A stretch of 64,000 nt of DNA from Lepus europaeus (taxonomy: Eukaryota; Chordata; Mammalia; Lagomorpha; Leporidae), in contig NC_084847.1 in NCBI RefSeq assembly GCF_033115175.1, forward strand, positions 46,361,905 to 46,425,904, read 5' to 3'. Positions 10,755 through 21,439 of the stretch are shown here, piece by piece. A program made the translations under genes and the position numbers. The notes below the pieces were generated by a model. That model searched no databases. It was not told the origin of the DNA and saw only the letters and a list, made by a program, of their open reading frames with translations. Positions within the stretch are counted from its first letter, which is position 1; every line of letters starts with the position of its first letter.

Positions 10755-10808
10755 ACCTATACCTATACCTATACCTATACCTATACCTATACCTATACCT
10801 ATACCTAT
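10755..10808. repeat. Perfect (ACCTAT)9 hexanucleotide array
   Basis: Nine uninterrupted ACCTAT units lie immediately left of a truncated SINE. Perfect homogeneity implies recent expansion or active length variation. Confidence 0.97.
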
Positions 10809-10809
10809 A

Positions 10810-11037
10810 GAAGGCTGGAATAGGCTGAATCCAGGAGCCAGGAATCCTCTCTAGGTCTCCTGGGTCTCTTGGGTGTATGGCAGGAACTCAGGTACTTGGG
10901 CCATCATCTGCTGATTCAAATATCCATTAGCAGGGAGCTGGATCAGAAGCAGAGTAGCCAAGACTCAAACAGGCATTCTGATGTGGGATGCAATTGTCCC
11001 AAGCGGTGGCTTAACCTGCTGTACCACAAAGTCTACC
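10810..11037 (-). mobile_element. CSINE, older type, tail-truncated
   Basis: The antisense copy starts abruptly in the middle of the body (GGCTGGAATAGGCTGAATCC) next to the hexanucleotide array. It continues through ATCCATTAGCAGGGAGCTGG to the head (GCTGTACCACAAAGTCTACC). The purine stretch and poly-A part are missing. Confidence 0.82.
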
Positions 11038-11137
11038 CTTCTTAATTTATTTATTATGGATTCCTCTAAAGAAGAACTTTGCTCCATCAACTGTTTACTC
11101 TGTAATCCAACCCACATAGAGAAATTGGGGGAGGGAA

Positions 11138-11465
11138 GAGGGTGCTGTGGTGTAGTAGGCTAAACCGTCGCCTACAGCACTGCCATCCCATATCGGGGCC
11201 TGTTCTCGTCCTGGCTGCTCCTCTTCCAATCCAGTTCTCTGCTTACGTCTGGGATAGCAGTGGGAGATGGTCCAAGTGCTTGGGCTCCTGTGCCTGTGTG
11301 GGAGACCCGGAAGAAGCTTCCTGCTTCTAGCTTCAGATTGGCTCAGCTCTGGCCATTATGGCCAACTGGGGAGTGAACCAGCAGATGGAAGATCTTTCTC
11401 TGTCTCTCTCTCCCTGTCTGTAATACTACCTTTCAAATAAATAAATAAAACCTTAAAAAAAAAAG
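11138..11465 (+). mobile_element. CSINE, older type
   Basis: A full-length plus copy: head GGTGCTGTGGTGTAGTAGGC, body CTGCTCCTCTTCCAATCC, tail (CT)n then CCTTTCAAATAAATAAATAA and an A-run. The flanks carry an imperfect duplication, AAATTGGGGGA on the left and AAATTGGGGTA on the right. Confidence 0.92.
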
Positions 11466-11489
11466 GAAAGGAAAAATTGGGGTAGCTTA

Positions 11490-12599
11490 TTCTTTCCTTT
11501 CAACTAACATTTTTTAAAAAAAAATTAGCTGGTACCTGAGCAATTACTCTCAAGTCAATCTTCAGAATTATGAGTTGCACCATATTCGGTCATCGGACGT
11601 ACCCTCAAGTTGGTTTCTATGTCATTTGACATCATCAGGGCTTACCTGCTATGGAGCCTGACAAAAGTCCCAGGCTGACTTGTTGCTTTTTCTTCTCTGA
11701 GACTGGCTACTTGCAGCTGTAAATGGTATGGAGAGACCATAATTCAGGTGCTCCTGGTGCTCAGTGCTACTGAGATATGTTACTTTGAAGCCTTTCCAGT
11801 GACAGCACTGGAACACATGTATTTTTTTAAAAATGAGAAAAATAAATCATGAGTTCACACTGATATTTTTATTCAAACTTGATTTCAGGGTTCTTATTGA
11901 ACTTTAAAATTTTATATTTATAGCTCTTTTTTGTAGCATGTAAAATCTTGGTTCTTAATGACATTATATGAGTCCTTTTATTATTTCTCTGAGGTTCTTT
12001 TTGTACTTAGGACATGTCTCCCTTGGAAAGTACAGTCAAAACATTATGTCTCAAAGTAACTGAAAAGAAATTCTTCTCTCTTTCCTTATGCCATGGACTT
12101 GAAATATAGTTGCGTTTGCATGTTTTATTTGCATGTTTATTTTATATTTTCAGGATTGTATTTTTCCCTTAAAAATATTTTTTAAATATGTAGAACATAT
12201 AATTTACCTATTTTGCTATTATAAATGAGATCTGCTCATATATACATTATTTCTTCTTAGAACTGTTTTGAAATACAACATTTATTAAGTTATATGGTTA
12301 AGTTCTGTGTAATAATTATACATCCTACTAATTTGCTAAATTATCATTTTATTTGTAATAGAATTTTCATGGATTATTTTGGGTTTTCCAGTGAATAATC
12401 ATATCATCTTCAAGGAGATATAGATAAAGATATAGATAAATTCTATTTTGTTCATTCCTTATCTTATGCCTCTAATTGCTTGTCTAATCACATTGGCTGA
12501 TGCATAAGGAGTAGAATCCTTGTCTTTTTCTTACTTTAGCAGTCAAGTCTCTGTTGCTTCTACCCAGAAAGAGGCTGTATATTGACCATTTTATCTTTT
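11490..12599 (-). mobile_element. Ancient L1-like sequence
   Basis: This is AT-rich. The right part (about 12440-12570), with TTCCTTATCTTATGCCTCTA and ATAAGGAGTAGAATCCTTGT, resembles antisense L1 ORF2 around the reverse-transcriptase region. The left part (11700-11900) resembles an element seen again at 33.9-34.3 kb (ATGAGTTCACACTGATATTT). Internal boundaries are unclear. Confidence 0.45.
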
Positions 12600-12893
12600 A
12601 AAGACAGAGTGATAGAAGACATACACACACAGATCTTCCATCCACTGGTTCACTCCCTAAATTGTCACATGGACTAGAGCTGGACCAGGTCAAAGGCTGG
12701 GGCCTGGGACTCTATCTGGGTCTCCTACATGGGTGACAGAGGCCCAAGCACTTGGACCATCTTCCATTGCTTTCCCAGGTGCATTAGCAGGAAGCTAGAA
12801 TGGAAGCAGAGCAGCCAGGACTCCAATTGGCAAAGATATGAGATGCTGACATTCAGGCAGCAGCTTAACCTGCTGCACCACATACAGGATGCA
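12600..12893 (-). mobile_element. CSINE, older type
   Basis: Antisense order is intact from AAGACAGAGTGATAGAAGAC through GATCTTCCATCCACTGGTTC and GTGCATTAGCAGGAAGCTAG to the head TGCTGCACCACATACAGG. The usual (GA)n is short and replaced by ACACACAC. Confidence 0.87.
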
Positions 12894-12896
12894 TAA

Positions 12897-12907
12897 ACTT
12901 TCATTTT

Positions 12908-12943
<36 letters not shown>

Positions 12944-13295
12944 TTTTTTTTTTTTTTTTTTTGGACAGGCAGAGTTAGACAGTGAGAGAGAGAGGGACAG
13001 AGAGAAAGGTCTTCCTTCCATTGGTTTGCCCCCCAAATGGCCGTTATGGCCGGCACACTGCGCCGATCCAAAGCCAGGAGCCAGGTGCTTCTCCTGATCT
13101 CCCATGCGGGTGCAGGGCCCAAACACTTGGGCCATCCTCCACTGCACTCCTGGGCCACAGCAGAGAGCTGGACTGGAAGAGGAGCGACTGGGACAGAATC
13201 CGGTGCCCCAACCGGGACTAGAACCTGGTGTGCCAGCGCTGCAGGTGGAGGATTAGCCAAGTGAGCCGTGGCGCCGACCAGACTTTCATTTTTCT
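12897..13295 (-). mobile_element. CSINE, young type, with 14-base target-site duplication
   Basis: The element spans about 12911-13281. ACTTTCATTTTTCT occurs at 12897-12910 and again at 13282-13295, a perfect duplication. The A-tail has become (TTTC)n followed by a long T-run on the plus strand. The body carries the young-type GGCCGGCACACTGCGCCGAT. The perfect duplication argues for a recent insertion. Confidence 0.95.
12905..12946. repeat. (TTTC)n microsatellite at a SINE tail
   Basis: About ten TTTC units grow out of the antisense poly-A tail of the adjacent SINE. This is a common mode of microsatellite birth. Confidence 0.92.
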
Positions 13296-14102
13296 AATAT
13301 GTGTCAGGGTATATGGTTGCATGTTTGCACTTTTCAGGAACTCAGTGGACATTTCCTGCATGCTAGGCCCGTGGGTTTGCTGCTTTTTGTCTTTTATTTG
13401 TGCTTTGAGTACTTACTCCTTAGTGTCAAAATAAGTGGCAGTAGACAGTCCCCTCTGCTGGCTCAGAGATTTGAGCATGGCAATGGGACCTGGTTGCTCG
13501 TGAGCCCTGGCACAAAATAATGCCTCAGGAGCTCCAGGGCTCACATGGCCCAGTGACCAGTGCAGCATTTGATGTTGGGGCTTGGGGAGCTCCCATTCTG
13601 CCTCCGCGGCTGGCTCACGGCAAGTTGTATCCCACCTAACATCACTCGGATACGCCACTGAATGCAGCATTGGTCCAAAAGACATCTTCCTGGTGCGGTT
13701 CTGTTCTGTTGTAACACAAGTGGGTTTTCCTTAGGGGTCTGATGTGATGCCACACCTCTGGAAAGTGGTAGAGGAAAGGACTACATGGAGAACTTTGCCA
13801 AGTGATGTAGGAGGTCCAATAACGTTTACACATGGCCTTGCACGATCATCAGGTCTAGCTAAGGCCCCAGGTCACAGCTGACTCTGTGGTCAGAAGACGG
13901 GGGAGTGTACCTTGGTAAATATTCGAAGTGGGTTTCCCAATGTCAACCTGGGGAGCACTGTTCTTTGGGGCTCCCAGAAACTAAATAAAACAATCGGCCC
14001 CACGTTTATAAATTAGTTATGTCCATAAACAATGCAGGCTTATGCTCTCTATTCATAAATGCTTGATTTTTAACTAGACTTTGCTCCTAGTGGTTTCAAT
14101 TT
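13296..14102. other. Single-copy stretch with a conserved-looking right end
   Basis: No gene is recognised. The sequence at 13975-14095 is AT-rich and ordered (AAATAAAACAATCGGCCCC, TTATAAATTAGTTATGTCC) and resembles a conserved element. Confidence 0.4.
13970..14098. promoter_or_regulatory. Candidate conserved non-coding element
   Basis: A repeat-free AT-rich block contains homeobox- and forkhead-like cores (AAATAAAACAATCGG, CCATAAACAATGCAGG, TTCATAAATGC). Evidence is by appearance only. Confidence 0.22.
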
Positions 14103-14154
14103 TTTAAAGGATTTATTATCTACTTGAAAGGCTGAGATACAGAGAGAGGAGAAG

Positions 14155-14205
<51 letters not shown>

Positions 14206-14500
14206 AGAAGAAGAAGGAGGAGGAGGAGGGAGGGGGAGGGGGAAAGGGAGGAAGAGAGGAGGGGGAGAGAAAGGTCTTCTATCTGCTGATTTACTCCCCA
14301 GATGTCCACAATGGCCAGAGCTGGGCCTATCCGAAGCCAGGAGCCAGGAGCCAGGAGCTTCTTCTGGGTCTCCCACACCGGTGCAAGGGCCCAAGCACCT
14401 GAGCCATCTTCTACTGCTTTCCCAGGCACATTAGCAGGGAGCTGGATCAGAAGTGGAGCAGCCGATACTCAAACTGGCACCTATATGGGATGCTGGCACT
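14103..14500 (-). mobile_element. CSINE, older type, with expanded purine tract
   Basis: The internal (GA)n of this antisense copy has grown into roughly 120 bases of GA, GAA and GGA units (14149-14268). The body then follows normally (TCTGCTGATTTACTCCCC, GGCACATTAGCAGGGAGC) to GGGATGCTGGCACTT. The head beyond that is lost. Confidence 0.9.
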
Positions 14501-14518
14501 TGCTCCAGCCCTTCAATT

Positions 14519-14852
14519 TTTTTTTGGACAGGCAGAGTGGACAGTGAGAGAGAGACAGAGAGAAAGGTCTTCCTTTTGCCGTTGGTTCACCCTCCAATGG
14601 CCACCGCGGTAGGCGCGCTGCGGCCGGCGCACCGCGCTGATCCGATGGCAGGAGCCAGGTGCTTCTCCTGGTCTCCCATGGGGTGCAGGGCCCAAGCACT
14701 TGGGCCATCCTCCACTGCACTCCCTGGCCACAGCAGAGAGCTGGCCTGGAAGAGGGGCAACCGGGACAGAACCGGCACCCCGACTGGGACTAGAACCTGG
14801 TGTGCCGGCGCCGCAAGGCAGAGGATTAGCCTAGTGAGCCGCGGCGCCGGCT
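14519..14852 (-). mobile_element. CSINE, young type, with target-site duplication
   Basis: CTCCAGCCCTTCAATTTTT lies just left (about 14502-14520) and again just right (about 14852-14870). The head (GCCGCGGCGCCGGC antisense) and body are close to the copies near 46.9 kb and 56.4 kb. The near-perfect duplication of about 19 bases and high CpG content indicate a young insertion. Confidence 0.95.
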
Positions 14853-14870
14853 CCAGCCCTTCAATTTTTA

Positions 14871-14910
14871 AAAAATGGTTATTTATTTCCATCTGCTTTA
14901 AAGGTAGAGT

Positions 14911-14960
<50 letters not shown>

Positions 14961-15244
14961 AAGAAAGAGTGAGAGAGAGAGAGGAAGAAATCTTCCATCC
15001 ATGAGTTCATCCCCCAAACATTTACAACAAGCAGGGTTGGGCCAGGTTGAAGCCAGGAGCCTGGAGCTCCATATGAGTCTCCCATGTGGGTGGCACGGAG
15101 CCAAGTACTTGAGCTATCTTCTGCACTCCCAGGAATAGCAGTGAGCTGAATGTGAAGTGGAGTGGCTGGGACTCAAACCAGACCCTCCAACACGGGATGT
15201 GGGCATCACAAGTGGCTGCTTAATGCATTGCACCAAACACCCGC
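14871..15244 (-). mobile_element. CSINE, older type, with (TG)n(GA)n
   Basis: The antisense copy shows TCCATCTGCTTTAAAGGTAG, then a (TG)n run (14911-14935) passing directly into (GA)n (14936-14990). The body follows to the head GCATTGCACCAAACACCC. The TG part is an added microsatellite. Confidence 0.88.
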
Positions 15245-15454
15245 AGCTGGAGGAGCAGAAGCAGCCTTCTGTGCCCTGTGTTTTCCATCTGAGTCTTCAC
15301 TTGCTCCCGAGGCCCACGAAGCTGTAGCATTAGTACATTTGCCTCTACATGTCCCACCCTCACTCCATCCTCACTCCAAGGCTGATTTTAGCCTTGTACC
15401 CACCCAAGCAGAGTAGGTGCTAACCAGGGCCTATCAGGTGCAAAAGGAGGCAAT

Positions 15455-15645
15455 GAGTAATGACAGCTAGCACAGGTAGCACTAGCTTTGTGCCAACCAC
15501 TGCACAATAACCTCAAGAAGTTGCTACTGTTGTCAGACCCACCTTGCAGACACAGGAGCTTAAGCACAGTGGAGTAAAGTAACTTACTCAGTCACACAGC
15601 ATCTAAGTATCAGAGCCAGGATCTGAACTGATTTGAATAGCCATA
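15455..15645 (-). mobile_element. MIR SINE
   Basis: Antisense MIR order: CTTTGTGCCAACCACTGCAC, ACCTTGCAGACACAGGAGCT, AGTAACTTACTCAGTCACAC and CAGAGCCAGGATCTGAACTG. The last two are the classic MIR core region read in reverse. Confidence 0.85.
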
Positions 15646-15647
15646 TT

Positions 15648-15926
15648 CTTTTACTTATTTGTTTATTTTAAAGGCAGAGAGAGAGAGAGAGAGAGACTGA
15701 TCTTCCATTTGCTGGTTTGCTACTTTCATACCCAGACAGCTGAGACTAGGCCAAAACCAGGGGCCAGGAACTCAATCCAGTATTGAAGCCGTCAGCTGTT
15801 GCCTTGCAGGGTGCAAATAGCCGGAATATGGAATCAGAAGCAGAGTTTGCACTCAAACCCAAGCACTATCATAAGGGATGTGGGTGTCCCAAGCGGTGTT
15901 TTAACTGCTGTGGCCAATGCTTACCA
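15648..15926 (-). mobile_element. CSINE, old and diverged
   Basis: TTTACTTATTTGTTTATTTT, a short (GA)n, CTTCCATTTGCTGGTTTGC and the degraded head (TGTGGCCAATGCTTACC) are in antisense order. Confidence 0.82.
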
Positions 15927-16194
15927 ATCTCTGAGTATTATGGGTTGGCAGAAGTGGTGGAGCTGTAGGGCAGGCACAGGGTGGCCTCACTCCTTGGGTG
16001 GCCTAGAGTGGCTCCCACTGAGCTGGGCTCTAAAAGAGTGAATGCCGGTGCTCAGGGGAAGTTGGGTACACTGGAGGGGGTGGGGATCATCTACTGGAAG
16101 AAAAAAATTGAAGAGGACACAGATGTGGGTCCAGAAATTGCCCCCATAGTTCTAACTTCAGGATTTGGGCTCTGAACCCGGTTCCTGGCTGAAA

Positions 16195-16480
16195 CTTTGA
16201 GACAATTACAATAAAGAAAATTGGCAAATGGGTTTAGAGGACAAAGGCTGGAAATTAATTACCCTTAAGAATCTCATCAGGAGATGAAAGTATCGGTCAA
16301 TGCGGGGACACGTCGTATTCAGCAGGTGTTCACTGTGAAGCCCAAGGCACACAAGGCCACGGAGGCCTCGGGAGCCTCCTGTCTTTGGGAAGCTTCTAGA
16401 TAAGTGGGGGAGGTGCAGGTCCATCTTCTACAGAGATGCCAGTGTCGGGGCCCCAGGAGACGGCCCCCGATGGTCCGTCC
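16195..16480. promoter_or_regulatory. Candidate conserved element with CpG cluster
   Basis: AT-rich motifs (GACAATTACAATAAAGAAA, GGAAATTAATTACCC) sit beside a CpG-rich segment (GCGGGGACACGTCGTATTC, GGAGACGGCCCCCGATGG). It could be an enhancer or a weak promoter. Neither has been demonstrated. Confidence 0.25.
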
Positions 16481-17294
16481 TAGCCGTGCAGTTTCCTGAG
16501 TCAGGCAGTCAGGACACAGAGGGGAATGCTGGTCAGATGGCTTCTGGCTAGAAGAGCCGAGTCCATCTGGGGTCCCCTGGCTTTGTGTTTCTCTGGCACA
16601 GAGTGAGTACCACAGTGGAGGCGCCAGAGCCCGACTGAGCAGCAGGAGCCATTGTTCCTTGCAGAGAGCTGCTGCCTGTTTGCCACGCTCCTACTGAGGA
16701 GTGTGGTTGTGGTTGTGTTCCAAGCAATTAAGTGGATGAGGTTCTAACGCCTGTGACCATCCATTGCACACACCCTGCCCAGCAGCCCAGCAGCTACACG
16801 GCCAGCTTGGCAATCCAACAAGCCTCAGGCTCCCTGCCCTGGTGTCCACACTGCTGGGAGGGACCCGCGAGGGACCCACCCGAGAAAGACTCAACAGATT
16901 CGGAAGTTTCCACACAGGGGGAGCTCCTGTCTCTCTTTTGAAATCTGCCTTTGCCACCAGTCATCGCTTGCACGGGGCTGGCACCTCCCTAGCAACCATA
17001 AGCAAATCTGAAAATAAAATATCACTTTCTTTTTTGGCATTTCTACCGTAACGACACAGGAAACTTGTTTCTCCTGTTTAGCTGAACGGGAGGGCTAGAG
17101 AGACGCAGAGTAGAGGTGTGTGCGCGTGTGTGGGGAGCTGGCGGCTTCAGGGTGTGTGAAACGTGTGAGTCACAGGGTGTGTAAGACGGGGGCAGGAGGG
17201 AGTGACGCTGCTGGGAACGGAGGGTAGAGCTGGGTGCAGCCGTGTGGGGGTAGGGGTGAGGTCTTGGTGTGCATGTGCTTGCTGGAACCAGCAG

Positions 17295-17420
17295 TGTTGG
17301 GTGTGTGTGTGTGTGTGTGTACACACGCGGGTGGGCATTTGAAAGGCATTGCTGGGTTGTGTGTATGTCTGAGGCCAGGCATTGTCATGTGTGTGTGTGT
17401 GTGTTTGCATGTGTATGTGT
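17295..17420. repeat. (TG)n-rich tracts
   Basis: Two TG runs (17300-17320 and 17388-17403) lie in TG-rich surroundings. They account for the His/Thr-rich minus-strand frames here. Confidence 0.85.
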
Positions 17421-17711
17421 GAGTCTGAGGCCTAGTGCTCTTGTGTGGATAGTCTACATACTATTGTTGGGTGAGAAACAACTTCTGGTTTTGAGAATCT
17501 GTCTGCCTTTGGGGTGTCCCTGTGGCCCCAGCCCTTTAGCAATCCCTGCCCATTCTTGGGAGATAACAGCTCTTCCTTTAGGGGGAGGCTCAGCTCCACT
17601 CATAGTCCTCAGAGAACCAGATACTTTGCTGGCCAGGTTCACCCAGACACCATCTACTCAGCCCTGACCCAGGCTCTAAGGGTTTCTGGTCAAGGTGAAA
17701 GTTACAAAGCA

Positions 17712-17986
17712 GGCCAGCGCTGTGGCTCAACAGGCTAATCCTCTGCCTAGTGGCGCTGGCACACCGGGTTCTAGTCCCGGTCGGGGTGCTGGATTCTGTC
17801 CCGGTTGCCCCTCTTCCAGGCCAGCTCTCTGCTGTGGCCAGGGAGTGCAGTGGAGGATGGCCCAAGTGCTTGGGCCCTGCACCCCATGGGAGACCAGGAG
17901 AAGCACCTGGCTCCTGCCTTCGGATCAGTGCGGTGCGCCGGCCGTAGCGGCCATTGGAGGATGAACCAACGGCAAAGGAAGACCTT

Positions 17987-18026
<40 letters not shown>

Positions 18027-18063
18027 CTCTGCCTGTCAAAAAAAAAAAAGAAAGAAAGAAAAG
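17712..18063 (+). mobile_element. CSINE, young type, perfect 14-base duplication
   Basis: AAAGTTACAAAGCA flanks both sides without mismatch (17698-17711 and 18064-18077). The head GGCCAGCGCTGTGGCTCAAC, B-box-like GGTTCTAGTCC, (CT)n and A-rich tail ending AAAGAAAGAAAAG are all intact. This is one of the youngest insertions in the window. Confidence 0.97.
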
Positions 18064-18271
18064 AAAGTTACAAAGCACTCGATCACTTGACATGTCCATC
18101 TTTCATTCATTCCAGGAGCTGGCACATGTTATGAACAGGACTTTGGGCTGGGTCAGTTTTATTGGATCTGATGAGGCTGACATCCAATGGAAACTGAGTA
18201 TGCAGATTCGCAACAAGATTCCTAATTCCTTTTCTCACTCTCACCCCTGGCTTCTAGGGAAACCACATCAA

Positions 18272-18581
18272 GGCTGTGGTTGTGGCACAGTGGGTTAAGC
18301 CTCGCCTCTGACGCCCAGCATCCTATATGCACAACAGTTCAAGTTCCAGCTGCTCCACTTCCTATCCAGCTCCCTGCTAATGTGCCTGGGAAAGCAGCAG
18401 AAGGTGGCCCAAGTGTTTGGGCCCCTGCACCCATGTGGGAGACCTGGAGGAAGCTCTGGGCTCCTGGCTTCAGCCTGGCACAGCCCCGGCCATTGCAGCC
18501 ATTTGGGGAAATGGATAGAAGAGTTCTCTCTGTCTCTCTCAACTCTGCCTTAATTTTTTTTTAAAAAATAGGCAACCACAT
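18272..18581 (+). mobile_element. CSINE, older type
   Basis: Head GCTGTGGTTGTGGCACAG, body CCTATCCAGCTCCCTGCTAA and tail (CT)n then CAACTCTGCCTTAA and an A-run. Flanks carry an imperfect duplication around AACCACATC (18261 and 18584). Confidence 0.9.
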
Positions 18582-18809
18582 CCCAAATATGGATCCAGAG
18601 ATCATAAATAGTGCAGGGAGATACTTCCCAGGATGCCCCGTCCTGGGCCCCAATCTTGAGAGATGGAGACTCGTGGGACTGGTGCAGGGAGGTAGCATTG
18701 CCCATAGGAATGTACAGACAAGGGCTTGGTCCACAGTGACCAAGCTTCATTCATCTCATCACCAAGATTCTTCCATTACCTTCTCTGAGCAGCAAATCTC
18801 TACAGATTC

Positions 18810-18844
<35 letters not shown>

Positions 18845-19133
18845 TTCAATATGGAACCAAATATTGATTGTTGGCTTCATACATTCTTATTGAGCACCAA
18901 TTATTTTAATGTTTTTGCTCCTGGAGCTAAAAACCACACCGTGCTGCATCTGCCTGGAGTTTTTCTCAGCTCCATGTTGGAGGGAGGAGATAGACTGGGA
19001 ACAAATAACAGTTGGAGTAGGAACCTAGGGCTACCACACTGAGCTACAGAAGAGGCTAGGACAAGGATGGCTTTTTACAGCAGGTGAGACCTGAGCTGAG
19101 ACGTTAAAGGCTTGCAGGAGCTACCTAGATGTT
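18582..19133. other. Mostly single-copy stretch
   Basis: It holds a (TTA)n microsatellite and a diverged segment (18870-19110: ATTCTTATTGAGCACC, GGAGGAGATAGACTGGGAAC) that resembles a mammal-wide interspersed repeat but cannot be assigned. Confidence 0.4.
18810..18844. repeat. (TTA)n microsatellite
   Basis: About eleven uninterrupted ATT units. Confidence 0.95.
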
Positions 19134-19203
19134 AAGGAGAGAGAGAGGGAGGGAGGGAGACAAAGAGAGATATGGAGATGATGGAGATGGAGATGGAGAT
19201 GGA

Positions 19204-19250
<47 letters not shown>
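19134..19250. repeat. (GA)n / (GGAGAT)n compound microsatellite
   Basis: A GAGG-rich start is followed by five GGAGAT-type units (19174-19207) and a 40-base (GA)n. No SINE body lies on either side, so it is independent of the C-repeats. Confidence 0.9.
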
Positions 19251-20369
19251 AAGCTGCTACTTGGTGATGATAAGCTGTCCCAGAGATTCCATACATGTGG
19301 TCTGGATTGGTGCTGGCACCCAGACACTGTTCTTGGATGTTCCTGGTGCTTTCAGGTTGGGATGACATGGTCCTGAGAGTGTGACAGCGGCCCAGGCTTA
19401 GGAGGCTTGGCTAGAACCCACTCCATAAGATGGCCATTACCAACCCTGTCCCCCACTTGGTCTCTGAGGCTCTCTTGATATCAGCAGTAAGGAAAGAAAG
19501 TATGTTGGTGAGGGTCAAGGCTTTCTTGCAAGCTGTGATCCAGTTGGCTGTTACAGCTCTCTCTCTCCATTGCGTCTTCTCCACCAAAGCCCAGGGGCTT
19601 TGCATGGAAAATACCTACAAATATGAAGAGTGGTTCTAAGGCACATTATTGGTTTGCTGTGTCCTACCCTGCGGTGACATTGAGGCCTCATGAATAACTA
19701 GATGTCTGTCACAACTGTAATTGTATTTCTTGTGCCCAGTTTGTGTTTCTGCCATCGTCCCGTGTCAACACGGAAGGGAGGGTGTGAATTATTTAGACGG
19801 CTGCCTGTGAGTAACTGAGCACCCCGCGCTGTTCCCAGCAGTAAGTCTCTGTCAACTCCTTGCAGAGTCTCAGTGTCTCCGCTGATCGTTCCTTTGATGT
19901 ACGCCCAAATCTCTCTGACATCATCGTCCCGGACCCCCGATGCGGCTGCCCGAGCAACCTGGAGAGAGGAAGCTGGAGAATGAGACAAAGGGGGAGCGAG
20001 GAGCCCCCGAAGGGGGAGAGGAGCCTCCGAGGAGCCAGGCCCCCGACTTCCCCACCTGGCAAGTCTTCTCCCCCCCAAACCCCAGGACCTAGATTGTTGT
20101 GCAGCCCTCAGGTAGGGGGTGGCGCGGGGTCTGGGGGCCTTTGCTGCCTAGTGTGCGGGGAGGAGAATCCATGGAAAGCACACCTTGGGAGTGGGGAGGT
20201 TCCTGGGGATGAGTCGTCTCAGCTGGGTGGGCGCGGATTTCTGGAGGCTGACAGTTTCCACGAATGGGATGTGAGATGTGTGGGTGGGGTGATGGGATGG
20301 GCTTGCAAACTGATTCTGCTGGGAACTGACTGGTGGAAATAGCAAAAACGTGGGGTGGGTGTGTGACCC
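19251..20369. other. Single-copy stretch with GC-rich, conserved-looking core
   Basis: No repeat is recognised. A 160-codon plus-strand frame (19860-20342) crosses the GC-rich part but has no recognisable domain and may only reflect low stop-codon density. Confidence 0.4.
19785..20095. promoter_or_regulatory. Candidate conserved regulatory element
   Basis: The left half is AT-containing and ordered (GAATTATTTAGACGGCTGCC). The centre carries TGACATCATCG near 19917, a CRE/AP-1-like site, and the right half is CpG- and GC-rich. It looks like an enhancer or small promoter. Transcription was not shown. Confidence 0.3.
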
Positions 20370-20660
20370 ATGTCAGTGCCTGGGTTCCAGTCCTGATTCC
20401 ACCCTCCTGCTCATGCAGACCCTGGGAGGCAGCAGGTGACAGCTCAAGTACTTGCATCCCTGCCACCCATGTTGGAATCCTGGACTGCATTTCTAGCTCC
20501 CAGTTTCAGCTAGGACTACCACCCATTGCAGGCGTTTGGGGAATGAACCTGCGGGAGTCTCTCTCTCTCTCTCTCGCTCTCTCCCTCCCTCCCTCCCTCC
20601 TTCCCTTCCTCCCCACCCCCCCATGTCTCTATCTCTGTCTCATAAATAACTTGCCAAAGA
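20370..20660 (+). mobile_element. Old CSINE-related SINE
   Basis: A plus-oriented diverged copy: GCCTGGGTTCCAGTCCTG (B-box-like), TGCTCATGCAGACCCTGGGAGGCAGCAGG, ATTGCAGGCGTTTGGGGAAT, then a compound (CT)n(CCCT)n and CATAAATAA. It shares the CAGACC-TGGGAGGCAG signature with the copy at 32.3-32.6 kb, so the two are one subfamily. Confidence 0.75.
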
Positions 20661-20734
20661 AGACAGAAATAACAACAAATACAACTTGCAGATTGTGGAC
20701 TATGCAACAGCATGGAAAAGGGGGCTTTGTAAAG

Positions 20735-20912
20735 ATCATTTCTATTAATTTCTAGGATATCCCTGAAAGGCATCACCAACTCCATTTTTACAGAAGAAAA
20801 TTAAAACAATCATCAAGCAACTTCCCCAGCTTACACAATCAAAGGCTAATCCAGGGTACCTACTCAAGTCTCTGTGAATCTAAAACTTATATTCTTAACC
20901 ACTGGGTTACCC
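20735..20912 (-). mobile_element. MIR SINE
   Basis: ACTCCATTTTTACAGAAGAA, CAACTTCCCCAGCTTACACA and CTTATATTCTTAACCACTGG follow the antisense MIR core order. Confidence 0.75.
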
Positions 20913-21428
20913 TGCCTCTCCCTGTGTATGTTCCCAAGTTGCAGGCTTCCCTGTGTTGATCTTGTTCCTTTCCTTTTCCTTTGAGGCATTCATGGTTGTC
21001 AAAACTCAACAGGAATTGCAATACTGTGTAGTCTTGTATGGAAGAAAATTTTGATCTTGGTGGTGCTGGCATTAAAATGGGTCTGTTTATAGGTGAGCCC
21101 ATGAACAGGTGTATTCTGAAACTGACTCCCTAAGACTGTTTGGAATGGGGTTTCCAGCCCTCTCTGCCACCAGCTACAAGTGGCAACTGAAAGCATTCAT
21201 GGAGGAGGCAAGTAGATTTGGGTTAAACTTAGGGGAAGAGAAAGAGGTGGGAATACTTTCAGTGATTATTATGCCTCTTGGTTTTCTGCCACTTCTCCCA
21301 GGAGCTAGGGGCTAGACTGCAGGTCTCAGGCCTAGGTGGTTACAAGAGTTTACCCATAACCTTCTCTCAACACAAACTAATTTGTCTGCAAAATCAAGGG
21401 TAGAAGGTGATGTGACTGCTGGACAAGG
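20913..21428. other. Single-copy non-coding stretch
   Basis: No repeat, domain or regulatory block is recognised. Confidence 0.4.
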
Positions 21429-21439
21429 GCATGCTGACT

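Larger units (their letters stand above)
15927..17697. other. Single-copy stretch, CpG-enriched in its middle
   Basis: No gene is recognised over 1.8 kb. CpG dinucleotides are unusually frequent at about 16290-16480 and 17045-17230, while 16195-16290 is AT-rich and enhancer-like. A sequence near 16987 (CTCCCTAGCAACCAT) resembles half an RFX X-box. Confidence 0.4.

Noticed and set aside
14453..15004. 183-codon frame
   Set aside because: It lies across three adjacent SINEs. The same peptide strings recur at other CSINE copies such as 46.9-47.2 kb.
20370..20660. Possible tRNA gene because of the B-box-like GGTTCCAGTCC
   Set aside because: The A-box and cloverleaf are not intact, and the sequence continues as a diverged C-repeat. 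The same applies to every other B-box in the window.
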